The notes under the pieces: model-generated
The model's database searches: none
Seen by the model: only the letters and a program-made list of their open reading frames with translations
What the model was told of the DNA's origin: nothing
NCBI GenBank assembly: GCA_030526405.1
Contig: JAUNCZ010000006.1
Coordinates: forward strand, 29,629-93,628
Length of the DNA stretch: 64,000 nucleotides
From: Lachnospiraceae bacterium
Lineage (GTDB): Bacteria; Bacillota; Clostridia; Lachnospirales; Lachnospiraceae
Direction of reading: 5' to 3'
Made by a program: the position numbers and the translations under genes
Part shown: piece after piece, positions 1-7,882 of the stretch
Layout: every line of letters begins with the position of its first letter
How positions within the stretch are numbered: the first letter of the stretch is position 1

Positions 1-83
1 CCCCGAACATGGATTTTTCCTGTGGGAATCCCGTTACAGTCCAGAACATCCAGCAGTTCCGGCGTTATTTCCTTCTTTTCCAT
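1..83 (-). CDS. NUDIX hydrolase, 5' part only (runs off the window)
   Basis: Only the first 27 codons are present; the rest lies left of position 1. The protein starts MEKKEITPELLDVLD and continues with NGIPTGKIHVRG, the usual opening of Clostridia NUDIX proteins of the isopentenyl-diphosphate isomerase-like/YfcD type. The NUDIX box itself is outside the window, so substrate cannot be judged. The ATG (81-83) has a GGAAGGA ribosome site about 8 nt upstream. Identification rests on the N-terminal pattern alone. Confidence 0.6.
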   Translation of the reverse strand, partial: MEKKEITPELLDVLDCNGIPTGKIHVR

Positions 84-145
84 ACTGTTTATCCTTCCTT
101 CACTCACCGACTCCTCCCACGGGCAAGCCTGTGTCTTATTCGTCG

Positions 146-430
146 CTATTCTATATCCAGTCCAAAGCGATACATCGCACTGATGGCTGCCTGGGCCTTC
201 TCAGACTCTTTCTTCTGGATAATGGCATTACGATCTGCAAGAATGGCCAGCATCTCATCCACTACCTCCACATCCGGAAGCTCTGTATAATGGGACAGAT
301 AGCCGATCATCCGGGCTGCCGTAAAATCTGTATTCAGATTTCTTGTAACCAGGTCACAGAGATTTTCCGGATATCCCCGGTCCAGCATCATCTGATACAG
401 CTGCATACTTAATTCTGTTCTCTCTTTCAC
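146..430 (-). CDS. Small conserved hypothetical protein (94 aa)
   Basis: A soluble, mostly helical and charged protein of 94 residues with no signal peptide or membrane segment. I do not recognise the family. The start is a GTG at 428-430, supported by a GGAG ribosome site about 7 nt upstream; no nearby ATG fits better. It follows the membrane-anchored protein at 458-1306 with a 27-bp gap and precedes the NUDIX gene, so the three may be co-transcribed. It is kept as real because of its ribosome site, codon use and tight packing between neighbours. Confidence 0.65.
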   Translation of the reverse strand: MKERTELSMQLYQMMLDRGYPENLCDLVTRNLNTDFTAARMIGYLSHYTELPDVEVVDEMLAILADRNAIIQKKESEKAQAAISAMYRFGLDIE

Positions 431-457
431 ACAATTCTCCTTTTTTTGGGATGCTTT

Positions 458-1306
458 CTAGTTGTCTGCTGCAGCAGAACGTATCTCCTGCAGCTTTTCT
501 TTCTCATAAACACCAGCGGCAATGGCCTGTTTTTCCGCCTCAGCTGCTGCCCTCTCTCCTTCCAGATAGGCTTCCAGCTCCTCTCCCTTAATGATCTCCC
601 CTGGAACCTCAGCCACACAGACCTCTGAGGCCAGATTATCTGATCTGTATTCTCCATCCACCTCCACAAACTTTTCAAGAATGGTGATGGAATAGGTTTT
701 TACAAAGGGCAGATGGCCGGCTGCAATCTGTTTCACTTCCCGCAGCATCCCCGCCAGCTCCTGCCAGTCCGGATGCTCCCTCTGGGTCTCCACCCAGATT
801 GTAAGATTACAGTCAAAGGGATAGTCTGTGGGATCAAAGGGCTGATCCAGAGTGATATAGTCCCTTTTTTCCTCCTGGGAGCTGTTGCCATTGTCACAGA
901 GCACCAGGGCTGTCCGGTAGGGGAGCATTTCTCCTATTACCTGTTCCGTATAGGTATCTGCCTCCTGCATCAGACGGATTACGGTATTTTCCTTCTCCAG
1001 CACCCGGTGGCTGTAATCATCCTCCAGTTCCCGGCCATTCTTCCACACCGTGAAACTGGTATCCTGACTCTCAGGAGAATACACATAACAATAATATCCC
1101 ATTACTTTGAAATCGTACCCTGCCTTCTGTACCTTCAGAGGCAGTTCCGGATACTGTTCCGCCACGTATCTTTCCACCTTCCCTGTAAGAAGGACCTTTA
1201 CAATCACACTTCCATTGAAGGACACGTACAGGAGATAACCGGCTGTCAGCAACAATGCTGCCACAATGCCAAGTACCATACAAAGTACCTTCGATTTCTT
1301 TTTCAT
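458..1306 (-). CDS. Membrane-anchored extracytoplasmic hypothetical protein
   Basis: A 282-residue protein with a short basic N-terminus (MKKKSKV) and one hydrophobic segment at about residues 8-30, followed by a hydrophilic domain, so it is probably anchored outside the membrane. The C-terminus from about residue 235 is a Glu/Ala-rich helix that may be a coiled coil. No family motif is recognised. An in-frame ATG two codons upstream abuts the AAAGGAGG site with no spacing; the ATG at 1304-1306 has a normal 6-nt spacing and is preferred. Confidence 0.7.
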   Translation of the reverse strand: MKKKSKVLCMVLGIVAALLLTAGYLLYVSFNGSVIVKVLLTGKVERYVAEQYPELPLKVQKAGYDFKVMGYYCYVYSPESQDTSFTVWKNGRELEDDYSHRVLEKENTVIRLMQEADTYTEQVIGEMLPYRTALVLCDNGNSSQEEKRDYITLDQPFDPTDYPFDCNLTIWVETQREHPDWQELAGMLREVKQIAAGHLPFVKTYSITILEKFVEVDGEYRSDNLASEVCVAEVPGEIIKGEELEAYLEGERAAAEAEKQAIAAGVYEKEKLQEIRSAAADN

Positions 1307-1333
1307 AAACATCCTCCTTTCAAAAAAGGGTAG

Positions 1334-2260
1334 TTATCTGATTCTTCTCAGCACACTGGCCAGCAGTGCACCGGAGATATTGTGCCATACGGAAAAAATA
1401 GCTCCTGGAACCGTTGCCATTGGAAGGGCTGCAAATGCCGTTCCCGCCAGAGAGGTGGCAAGACCTGAATTCTGCATGCCGATCTCCACTGCCAGAGCCT
1501 TTTTCTTGGGAGTGGACAGCTTCAGCAGGCAGCCCAGACCAAAACCACAGCCATAGCCTGCCAGATTATGAAGGATCACCACCGCGAATACCACAAGGCC
1601 GGTGGACAGGATCTTCTCCGCATTATGGGAAACAACGGCACATACGATCATGGTAATGGCGATTACAGATACCATGGGAAGGATTTCCGCCGCTTTCTGG
1701 GTATACTTCTCAAAAAATCGATTGATCACAAAGCCCAAAGCGATGGGGATAATCACGATCTTCACGATGGACAGGAACATGGCCATCATATCCACCTGTA
1801 CAGTGGTGCGAAGCAGCAGGTATGTGATAGCTGGTGTCAGAACCGGAGCCAGCAGTGTATTCACCCCTGTCATTCCCACTGAAAGAGCCACATCTCCCCT
1901 GCTGAGATAAGTGATCACGTTGCTGGAGGTGCCACCGGGACAGGTTCCCACCAGAATCAGTCCCGCCATCATTCCCGCTTCCAGGCCGAACAGCTTACCC
2001 AGCAAAAATGCCAGCAGGGGCATAATGGTAAACTGGGCCACACAGCCTATGAGCACATCCTTGGGTCTTGTGAATACCACCTTGAAATCCTGAAACTTCA
2101 GAGTCAGTCCCATTCCGAACATAACGATCATCAGAAGATAGTTCACCCAGGATGTCTGGATCCAAAGGGTAGACTCTGGTACAAACAGTGACAGAGCTGC
2201 AGCCAGCAAAATGATGGCTGCCATGTATCTTCCGAAGATATCACTGATTTTTTTTAACAT
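1334..2260 (-). CDS. Bile acid:sodium symporter (BASS/SBF) family transporter
   Basis: A 308-residue integral membrane protein with about nine or ten hydrophobic segments. It carries the BASS signature GTCPGGTSSNV at about residue 106, followed by YLSRGDVALSVGMT, matching the discontinuous-helix core of the YocS/ASBT/PanS group. Family members move organic anions such as bile acids, pantoate or 2-oxoacids with sodium; the substrate cannot be read from sequence. The ATG has a strong AAGGAGGAG site 9 nt upstream. It is separated from queF by a strong terminator and is likely its own unit. Confidence 0.9.
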   Translation of the reverse strand: MLKKISDIFGRYMAAIILLAAALSLFVPESTLWIQTSWVNYLLMIVMFGMGLTLKFQDFKVVFTRPKDVLIGCVAQFTIMPLLAFLLGKLFGLEAGMMAGLILVGTCPGGTSSNVITYLSRGDVALSVGMTGVNTLLAPVLTPAITYLLLRTTVQVDMMAMFLSIVKIVIIPIALGFVINRFFEKYTQKAAEILPMVSVIAITMIVCAVVSHNAEKILSTGLVVFAVVILHNLAGYGCGFGLGCLLKLSTPKKKALAVEIGMQNSGLATSLAGTAFAALPMATVPGAIFSVWHNISGALLASVLRRIR

Positions 2261-2322
2261 GTTTTCATCTCCTCCTTATTCCATCCTGAATTAAATTATA
2301 CGATAAAAATGACGGTCAAGCC

Positions 2323-2371
2323 ACAAAAAACGGGGGAGGCTTCCCAATAGGAATCCTCCCCCGTTTTCTGG
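2323..2371 (-). terminator. Intrinsic terminator of the queuosine operon
   Basis: A 13-bp perfect stem (2327-2339 with 2355-2367, AAAACGGGGGAGG) lies just downstream of the queF stop and is followed on the minus strand by a TTTTTT run. The plus strand also ends the stem in TTTT, so it may work both ways. Confidence 0.85.
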
Positions 2372-2385
2372 TCTCATATAGTGGC

Positions 2386-2874
2386 TTATCTGGTCTCCAC
2401 TCCAGGATTCAGATCATGCCACAGCAGTCTCTGATCCGCCATCTGCTCATATTTTGTTCCCTTTCTTCCATAATTGCAGAAAGGATCAATGGAAATGCCT
2501 CCCCTTGGAGTAAAGCGGCCCTGTACCTCAATATATTTCGGATCCATCAGTGCAATCAGATCCTTCATGATCTTGTTGACGCAATCCTCATGGAAATCTC
2601 CGTGATTGCGGAAGCTGAACAGGTACAGCTTCAGGCTCTTACTCTCCACCATGCGGATATCCGGCACATAATTGATGGTGATGGCGGCAAAATCAGGCTG
2701 TCCTGTGATGGGACAGAGGCTGGTAAACTCCGGACAGTTAAAACGAACAAAGTAATCGTTGTCCGGATGCTTATTCTCAAAGGTTTCCAGCACCTCCGGT
2801 GCATAGTCAGATTTATAAACAGTTTTCTTATTTCCCAGCAGTGTCAGAGACTGCTCATTTTCTCTTGTTCCCAT
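2386..2874 (-). CDS. queF: NADPH-dependent 7-cyano-7-deazaguanine (preQ0) reductase
   Basis: QueF reduces the nitrile of preQ0 to preQ1, the queuosine precursor inserted into tRNA. At 162 residues it is the short unimodular (YkvM-type) form. The catalytic Cys is in [10 protein letters not shown] (about residue 54) with the acid Asp at the end of that motif, and the NADPH-binding QueF motif is [20 protein letters not shown]. It is the last gene of the queC-transporter-queF operon, 47 bp after the transporter. Together with queC and the precursor transporter this suggests both synthesis and salvage of deazaguanines. Confidence 0.95.
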   Translation of the reverse strand: MGTRENEQSLTLLGNKKTVYKSDYAPEVLETFENKHPDNDYFVRFNCPEFTSLCPITGQPDFAAITINYVPDIRMVESKSLKLYLFSFRNHGDFHEDCVNKIMKDLIALMDPKYIEVQGRFTPRGGISIDPFCNYGRKGTKYEQMADQRLLWHDLNPGVETR

Positions 2875-2921
2875 GGAATTCTCACTTTCTACTACTTTTT
2901 TTCAGTCAGGAAGGGGCGGTA

Positions 2922-3662
2922 TTACTCCGCAACCGGAACCATTCTTCTCTGAATCTTCTCCCCCTTATCCTTCTTTGGCTCCTCATCCACCGGATGGATC
3001 ATTCTTGCCAGGTAGATAAACGGTGTATCACACAGGGCAACCACTGCCTTGAAGAAGTAGGTGGTGATCAGAATGCTGAAGAACACAGGCACAGGATAGG
3101 TTCCCCAGAAGGCCAGTGTGGTGAAGATCACGGTATCCAGCAGCTGACTGGTCAGGGTACTGAAATTGTTTCTGATCCAGAGTCCGGACTTGTTGCTGCC
3201 GGTTTTGCTCCAGATTTTATGGTAAAGAAATACATCAAAGGACTGGCTTACTGTATAACCGATCAGGCTGGCAATGGCGATTCTTGGCACCAGACCGAAA
3301 ACCACCACCAGGCTGTCGCTGATGTAGTCATTTGCATTAGGGGCAAACAGCAGAGTCAGCTGTGTTCCGATGATCCAGAGGATGGTAACGGTTACTCCGT
3401 AGCCCACAGCTCTTGCGGCATCTTTTTTGCCATATTTCTCACTGAGGATGTCTGTTACAAGGAAGGTGGCTGCGTACAGGGTATTTCCCGCTGTGGTGGA
3501 CAGTCCAAACACATCCACACATTTGCAGACCTGAATATTTGCCAGAACGGTGCTGAATACTGCGAAGATAAACAGACCGTTCTTTCCATAAAATTTATAG
3601 AGCAGCAGTACTGCCGCCAGATAGACAAAAACGCTTACCAGAAAAAGAATGTTGTTACTCAT
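2922..3662 (-). CDS. Queuosine precursor transporter, YhhQ/VUT family (DUF165)
   Basis: This is a polytopic membrane protein of 246 residues with about six hydrophobic segments. The pattern around DVFGLSTTAGNTLYAATFLVTDILSE and the later QLLDTVIFTTLAF segment are typical of the COG1738 family, whose E. coli member YhhQ takes up preQ0/preQ1. The ATG at 3660-3662 overlaps the queC stop (ATGAGTAA), so translation is probably coupled; an upstream in-frame ATG would lie inside queC and is less likely. Its place between queC and queF supports queuosine salvage. Confidence 0.88.
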   Translation of the reverse strand: MSNNILFLVSVFVYLAAVLLLYKFYGKNGLFIFAVFSTVLANIQVCKCVDVFGLSTTAGNTLYAATFLVTDILSEKYGKKDAARAVGYGVTVTILWIIGTQLTLLFAPNANDYISDSLVVVFGLVPRIAIASLIGYTVSQSFDVFLYHKIWSKTGSNKSGLWIRNNFSTLTSQLLDTVIFTTLAFWGTYPVPVFFSILITTYFFKAVVALCDTPFIYLARMIHPVDEEPKKDKGEKIQRRMVPVAE

Positions 3663-4359
3663 GTGATGTTTCCCCCTCTTCATAGATGATCGGATCCTTT
3701 ATTCCGTTTTCTTCAAATGCCCTCAGCCTGTCTCTGCAGGTACCGCAGGTTCCGCAGGCCTTTTCCTTTCCCTCATAGCAGCTCCAGGTCAGCGCAAATG
3801 GAACTCCGATCTCTGTGCCGGCCTTTACCACCTGTGCTTTTGACTTGTCAATAAATGGTGCTATGATCTCCAGTTCGCTGCCGCTTCCAATGCGGATGGC
3901 CTCGGAGATGGCGTTGTTGAAGTCTGTGCTGGTATCCGGATAGGCATTGCCCGCTGCGTCATCTGCATGGGCCCCGTACCAGATTTCAGAACAGCCAAGG
4001 GAGAGTGCCACCGCTGCTGCGGAGGATAAAAACAGACCGTTTCTGAAGGGCACATAGGTGCTCACCGGCGATCCTCCTGTTTTTTCCAGCTGCTGGCTGT
4101 ACTCCTCGTGGGGAATATCCTCTTGTGCTCCCTCCAGAAGAGAACATGTGCTGCCCCGGAAGATTTCTCCCAGATCCAGAGTTCTGTACTCCACTCCGTA
4201 GAAAGAGGCTACACGTTCAGAGGCTTCCATCTCTTTCCTGTGTTTCTGTCCATAGGATATGGACAAAGCAGCAACCTCTGCTGCTCCGTACTTCTTAACG
4301 GCAAGGCCAAGACAGACTGTGCTGTCAAGCCCACCGCTGAACAGTACTAATGCTTTCAT
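3655..4359 (-). CDS. queC: 7-cyano-7-deazaguanine synthase
   Basis: QueC converts 7-carboxy-7-deazaguanine to preQ0 using ATP and ammonia. The 234-residue protein starts with the PP-loop LFSGGLDSTV (residues 6-15) and ends with the zinc-binding cysteines CYEGKEKACGTCGTC. Length and motif order are normal. It is the first gene of the operon and overlaps the transporter start by 8 bp. queD and queE are not in this window. Expression is probably controlled by the riboswitch and terminator in the leader at 4452-4551. Confidence 0.96.
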   Translation of the reverse strand: MKALVLFSGGLDSTVCLGLAVKKYGAAEVAALSISYGQKHRKEMEASERVASFYGVEYRTLDLGEIFRGSTCSLLEGAQEDIPHEEYSQQLEKTGGSPVSTYVPFRNGLFLSSAAAVALSLGCSEIWYGAHADDAAGNAYPDTSTDFNNAISEAIRIGSGSELEIIAPFIDKSKAQVVKAGTEIGVPFALTWSCYEGKEKACGTCGTCRDRLRAFEENGIKDPIIYEEGETSHE

Positions 4360-4449
4360 AGATGCTCCTTTCCTATCAGCTCCTGTCCCAGGTATTTATT
4401 TGCGTTCATCACGGCATTTACAACTGCCGGATTCCAGCTTCTGCTCCTG

Positions 4450-4498
4450 AAAACAAGAAAAAGCACGCAGAAGGGCATAAACAGACCTTCCATGTGCT
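4450..4498 (-). terminator. Attenuator terminator in the queC leader
   Basis: On the minus strand a stem of about 12 bp (4462-4474 with 4486-4498, with two G-U pairs and one mismatch) is followed by TTTTTCTTGTTTTC. It lies between the aptamer-like element and the queC start, which is the classic layout of a transcription-terminating riboswitch. Confidence 0.75.
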
Positions 4499-4507
4499 CT
4501 GATAGTT

Positions 4508-4551
4508 CCCTAGTTTTGTTTTTGTGGACAGGATGGTTTCGAACTGTCCTA
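4508..4551 (-). promoter_or_regulatory. preQ1-I-like riboswitch aptamer
   Basis: The minus strand shows a GGACAG/CTGTCC stem closing a 12-nt loop that begins TTC and is CA/C-rich at its 3' side. It is followed by an A-rich tail ending AAAACTAGG. Loop length, TTC opening and the AAAACTA tail match the class I preQ1 aptamer as I remember it from queC leaders. The downstream attenuator and the queC operon support the call. No covariance model was run. Confidence 0.62.
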
Positions 4552-4585
4552 TTCAGTTTTTTGCGTTTTTTCAGACGCAGGCATC

Positions 4586-4614
4586 ATTGTACCACAGTAA
4601 GAATATCGATGCAA
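4586..4614 (-). promoter_or_regulatory. Sigma-A promoter of the queuosine operon
   Basis: TTGCAT (4609-4614) and TACAAT (4586-4591) on the minus strand are separated by exactly 17 bp. Transcription would start near 4579 and include the whole riboswitch leader. Confidence 0.65.
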
Positions 4615-4625
4615 GCATAACTTAA

Positions 4626-4805
4626 TTATCTTCGGTTCACCTCATAAATATTGATCAGATTTCCTGCAAATGTGCAGAACAGCGCCCCCGCCAGCGGCCA
4701 GTTGGAGCCTGTTTTCCCAATCAGGGAAATGCCAAGAAGAACAGCAGCTCCAATAAAAAACAACAGCCGAATCACAACTGAGATCAATCTCTTTTCCTTA
4801 TACAT
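4626..4805 (-). CDS. Small two-helix membrane protein (59 aa)
   Basis: A 59-residue reading frame begins MYKEKRLIS and ends INIYEVNRR. It has two hydrophobic stretches (about residues 8-29 and 36-52) joined by a short KTGSNWP loop. The AGGAGGGG site lies 6 nt upstream of the ATG, which argues that it is real. Function is unknown. It sits upstream of the queC promoter in the same orientation and is not obviously part of that operon. Confidence 0.6.
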   Translation of the reverse strand: MYKEKRLISVVIRLLFFIGAAVLLGISLIGKTGSNWPLAGALFCTFAGNLINIYEVNRR

Positions 4806-5049
4806 ACAGTACCCCTCCTGTCCATTAAAAATAGAATAAAGTGCTTTTCTAATTCAACCACACGGATTATTTCTTTTGTTAAGGACAGTATATAGGATTG
4901 CCCGGGAAAAACAATGTTTCTATTCGAGGGATTTGTGTTCTTTATCCTCCAGTAGATGGATCTGGCTGCCGTATGTCTTTTTTACATATATTTTCAGGCT
5001 GTCGATGAATTCCCGCTGAAAGGTTTTCAGCGCTGTTGTCCCCTTCCAC

Positions 5050-5080
5050 AAAAAGCCCCGGCAATTGCGCCGGGGCTTTT
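5050..5080 (-). terminator. Terminator after the URO-D family gene
   Basis: AAAAGCCCCGGC and GCCGGGGCTTTT form a GC-rich stem about 12 bp downstream of the stop codon. On the minus strand it is followed by TTTTTGTGG. The 5081-5091 gap holds nothing else. The 210 bp from 4840 to 5049 show no gene I can support. Confidence 0.85.
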
Positions 5081-5091
5081 CTTCCATTTCA

Positions 5092-6078
5092 TTAATATTT
5101 ATATTCCTTTGTCTGACGGATGGCCTCCTCAACCAGGAAACGGGATGCCTCCTGTGTTCCGGCATCGTCCTTGTCGCCTACGATCAGGCCAAGGAAAATG
5201 TATCCCTTTCCGTATTTTCCGTACTCGTCAAAGCAGCGGGTGATCTCTGCTGTGATCTGTTCATGGGTAGCACCAGGCTGAGATGCAGGTCCCTGGGTAT
5301 CATATCCGCCCATAACAACAATCTGATCGCCGTACTTCTCAATTACAGAAGCAAGGTCATTGCAGGGCTGTGCACACTGCCATGCCACAGAACCCTCATC
5401 AATAAAGTCCTGAACAAGGGATTCTGCCTTGCCGCAGCAATGCTGTGCCGGAATCATTCCCAGTGCCTTTGCAGCATCGTTCATCTTCTTGTGCAGTGGT
5501 TTGATAAGCTTACGATAACAGTCGTGGGACAGGAACAGACTGCTGACTGTTGCCACGTCATCAAAGTTTACAAATACATCCGGTTTGAAATATTTAGCCG
5601 CATACTCCAGACAGCGGATCTTATAATCTGTGATCTTGTCCATCAGGGCATAGGTTGCCTCAGGATCTGTTGCAAAGGCACAGAGCCCCTCCTGGAAGCC
5701 CATCAGATGAGTTACACGGAGAAACTGAGAGTTCCAGGACTGGTACTCCACTGCCACACGCTCTGTATCAACCCCTGCCAGATGCTCTCTGGCAGCCTCT
5801 TCCCAGTCATAGGCATCCAGATCCGGGAATTTTACCACATCCTCCCAGTCCTCAATATCCTCCAGAACAAAATCATTTGGTGCCGGCACCGGTGCTCCGT
5901 TGGCTGAATTTGTGGGATGCCACAATACACCAAAGCCATCTCTTCCGCCCTCTGCCGGTCCGTTCTCAAAACTCTCTCTTGCACCACCTGTTACCACATA
6001 ATCCGTGTACATACAGGGCATATATTCAGGCTTGCCCCCCTTGAGCATGGTCAGATAGTTCTCTTTTGGACTCATCAT
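5092..6078 (-). CDS. Uroporphyrinogen decarboxylase-family protein, MtaA/corrinoid methyltransferase type
   Basis: The 328-residue TIM-barrel protein belongs to the URO-D family. The AQHCCGKAE segment in its second half is the zinc/thiol-binding region seen in MtaA/MtbA methylcobamide:thiol or THF methyltransferases and not in haem-pathway HemE. In gut acetogens such genes serve methyl-group utilisation (O-demethylation, methanol or methylamine use). No corrinoid protein or partner methyltransferase is next to it, so it is an orphan here. A longer in-frame start would place the GGAGG site inside the coding sequence; the ATG at 6076-6078, 8 nt after GGAGG, is chosen. It diverges from a PucR-type regulator that may control it. 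Confidence 0.8.
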   Translation of the reverse strand: MMSPKENYLTMLKGGKPEYMPCMYTDYVVTGGARESFENGPAEGGRDGFGVLWHPTNSANGAPVPAPNDFVLEDIEDWEDVVKFPDLDAYDWEEAAREHLAGVDTERVAVEYQSWNSQFLRVTHLMGFQEGLCAFATDPEATYALMDKITDYKIRCLEYAAKYFKPDVFVNFDDVATVSSLFLSHDCYRKLIKPLHKKMNDAAKALGMIPAQHCCGKAESLVQDFIDEGSVAWQCAQPCNDLASVIEKYGDQIVVMGGYDTQGPASQPGATHEQITAEITRCFDEYGKYGKGYIFLGLIVGDKDDAGTQEASRFLVEEAIRQTKEYKY

Positions 6079-6201
6079 AATCATTTCCTCCATTTCAGTA
6101 TTCCCGCTTTTTTCCTTTTCAGAAGAAGATCAGCTGTACTGCTTCCCCTGTTCTTACCTCCAGTATAGCAAGTCGCGAAATGGGGTTACATTGTAATTAT
6201 G

Positions 6202-6230
6202 TTGCCATTTCTCCCTATATGTCCTACAAT
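6202..6230 (+). promoter_or_regulatory. Promoter of the PucR-type regulator
   Basis: TTGCCA (6202-6207) and TACAAT (6225-6230) are spaced by 17 bp on the plus strand, about 60 bp upstream of the ATG. A weaker TATACT box for the divergent URO-D gene lies near 6164-6169 on the minus strand. Confidence 0.55.
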
Positions 6231-6292
6231 TTGTATTATATAACCATAGAAAAATGCGAAAATAAAACTACATTTTGTTCAAAGGAGAGTTT

Positions 6293-7861
6293 ATGTCTGC
6301 TTCCATTACCTTCGATCTTTTTGCCGGACAGATGAACCAACTGTATCCCTGTCAGAAGCTGCCTGGCTTTACCGACAGCTTTCAGATTACTGAGTTCTGT
6401 CTGCCGGATTCCGTCCCTGACAGCTGCCCTGTACAGGCCAGCCTGATTCTGGTGACAGAGGAGGAATACAGAAAGCTTCACAGGAAGTATCCCCATTCCG
6501 GATTTCTGATCTATACCCCAGCCCCCGCTTCCGACACCACAGCTTCCCGTAAAGTGATTTCTTCTGTCCTGCAATCTCCAGAGAATGGGGATCCTCTTCC
6601 TGCCGGAAATGCTCTGCTGGTCCGCCAGCCCCTGTCCGCTGGGTCCCTTCTTCACAGCGCATTCACAGTCCTCCATCAATATCACAGCTGGAAAGAACAG
6701 CTTCTGACCCTTGCTGCCAATGGCGACTCTGCCATCACCATGCTCACCAGCGCATCAGAATATCTGGATGTACGTTTCTTTATCTCCTCCACCACCGGTG
6801 ATGAGCACTGCTTTGATACCAGTCTCCCGGATACCCTGGGTATCTTTACCCTGACCAAGGAAGAGGTGGAGAATATCATGACCACGAAGGCTGAATTTCC
6901 TGCCACCTTCTCCACCAGAGGAGTGCAGGCCTTCCCCAGTCCCTACAACGGACTTCTGTATTATTACAACATCATGTTGGACAACAGCTATCTGGCAAGA
7001 ATTCTGATGGTGGTGGCGGATACTCCTTTTGTTTCGGGACAGCTGCGCATGTTCCGATATCTGGCCCCTTATGCGGAACAGGCCTACGGAGACAGTCACA
7101 GAAACCAGGTGATCCTGAGAAATAATTCTGAGCTGATTCTTCTGCTGGAGCAGATCTCCTCCGGCTTCTCTCCGGATGCATCCGCCCTTCGGGATATGCT
7201 GGAGCCCTTTGGCTGGGATCCGGAGCACACCTACCAGACCCTCATGTTCCGCACAGAGAATCTGGATCAGAATACTCCCTCCCAGAATTATTTCTGCTCC
7301 TGCGTGGACAGTCGTTTTCCCTCCTGCTGCGCCATTCTGCTATCCGGAAATATCTACTGCATCCGAAATCTGTCGGTGGAAAGCGGTACCTCAGGGTTTA
7401 TGCAGCAGATGAAGGCATTTTCCAGAGATAATCTGTGCCGTGTGGGCTTCAGCAATATCCGGCGGGGAATCAACAATCTGCCCCTTCTGGCAGCAGAGGC
7501 CGATGATGCCATCCGCCTTGGATCTGCCAGACATCCCCACTACTGGACCTTCCGGTTCAAGGACTATATTTTTGACTCCTTCCGTGAGGCGGTGACAGCC
7601 AAATATCCCCCCTCTGAGCTGGAGCACCCTGCCCTTGAACTTCTGAGGGAGCAGGATAAAAAAACCGGCAGCGAGTTATATCGAACGCTGAAGGTGTTCA
7701 CAGAGGAGCGGTTCAGCGCCTCTGCTGCTGCCCGGGAGCTGTTCATACACCGCTCCACCTTTCTTCATCGAATGGAACGGATCACCGAGCTGACCAGTGT
7801 GGATTTTGACAGCAAAAAAGACAGAGCCTCTCTGACTCTGTCCTTCTTTCTCAATGACTGA
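6293..7861 (+). CDS. PucR-family transcriptional regulator
   Basis: This 522-residue protein ends with the PucR C-terminal helix-turn-helix: the segment SASAARELFIHRSTFLHRMERI near residue 480 is the diagnostic motif. The rest has no other domain I recognise; it probably holds a GGDEF-like/CdaR middle region and an N-terminal sensing region. No membrane segment is present. The ATG at 6293 follows AAAGGAG by 6 nt; an upstream TTG is in frame but has no ribosome site. It is transcribed away from the URO-D gene across a 214-bp spacer, the usual layout for a local regulator. Confidence 0.85.
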   Translation: MSASITFDLFAGQMNQLYPCQKLPGFTDSFQITEFCLPDSVPDSCPVQASLILVTEEEYRKLHRKYPHSGFLIYTPAPASDTTASRKVISSVLQSPENGDPLPAGNALLVRQPLSAGSLLHSAFTVLHQYHSWKEQLLTLAANGDSAITMLTSASEYLDVRFFISSTTGDEHCFDTSLPDTLGIFTLTKEEVENIMTTKAEFPATFSTRGVQAFPSPYNGLLYYYNIMLDNSYLARILMVVADTPFVSGQLRMFRYLAPYAEQAYGDSHRNQVILRNNSELILLLEQISSGFSPDASALRDMLEPFGWDPEHTYQTLMFRTENLDQNTPSQNYFCSCVDSRFPSCCAILLSGNIYCIRNLSVESGTSGFMQQMKAFSRDNLCRVGFSNIRRGINNLPLLAAEADDAIRLGSARHPHYWTFRFKDYIFDSFREAVTAKYPPSELEHPALELLREQDKKTGSELYRTLKVFTEERFSASAAARELFIHRSTFLHRMERITELTSVDFDSKKDRASLTLSFFLND

Positions 7862-7882
7862 TTCCGGGGCTGTCCGGCCTTT

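Noticed and set aside
4920..5165. Minus-strand 81-codon frame over the URO-D terminator
   Set aside because: It runs through the terminator hairpin and into the URO-D coding sequence in another frame, with no ribosome site. Its last 35 codons (KTFQREFIDSLKIYV...) look protein-like, but I cannot tie them to a family.
5092..6078. HemE (haem biosynthesis)
   Set aside because: The HCCG zinc-site segment and lack of other hem genes favour an MtaA-type methyltransferase.
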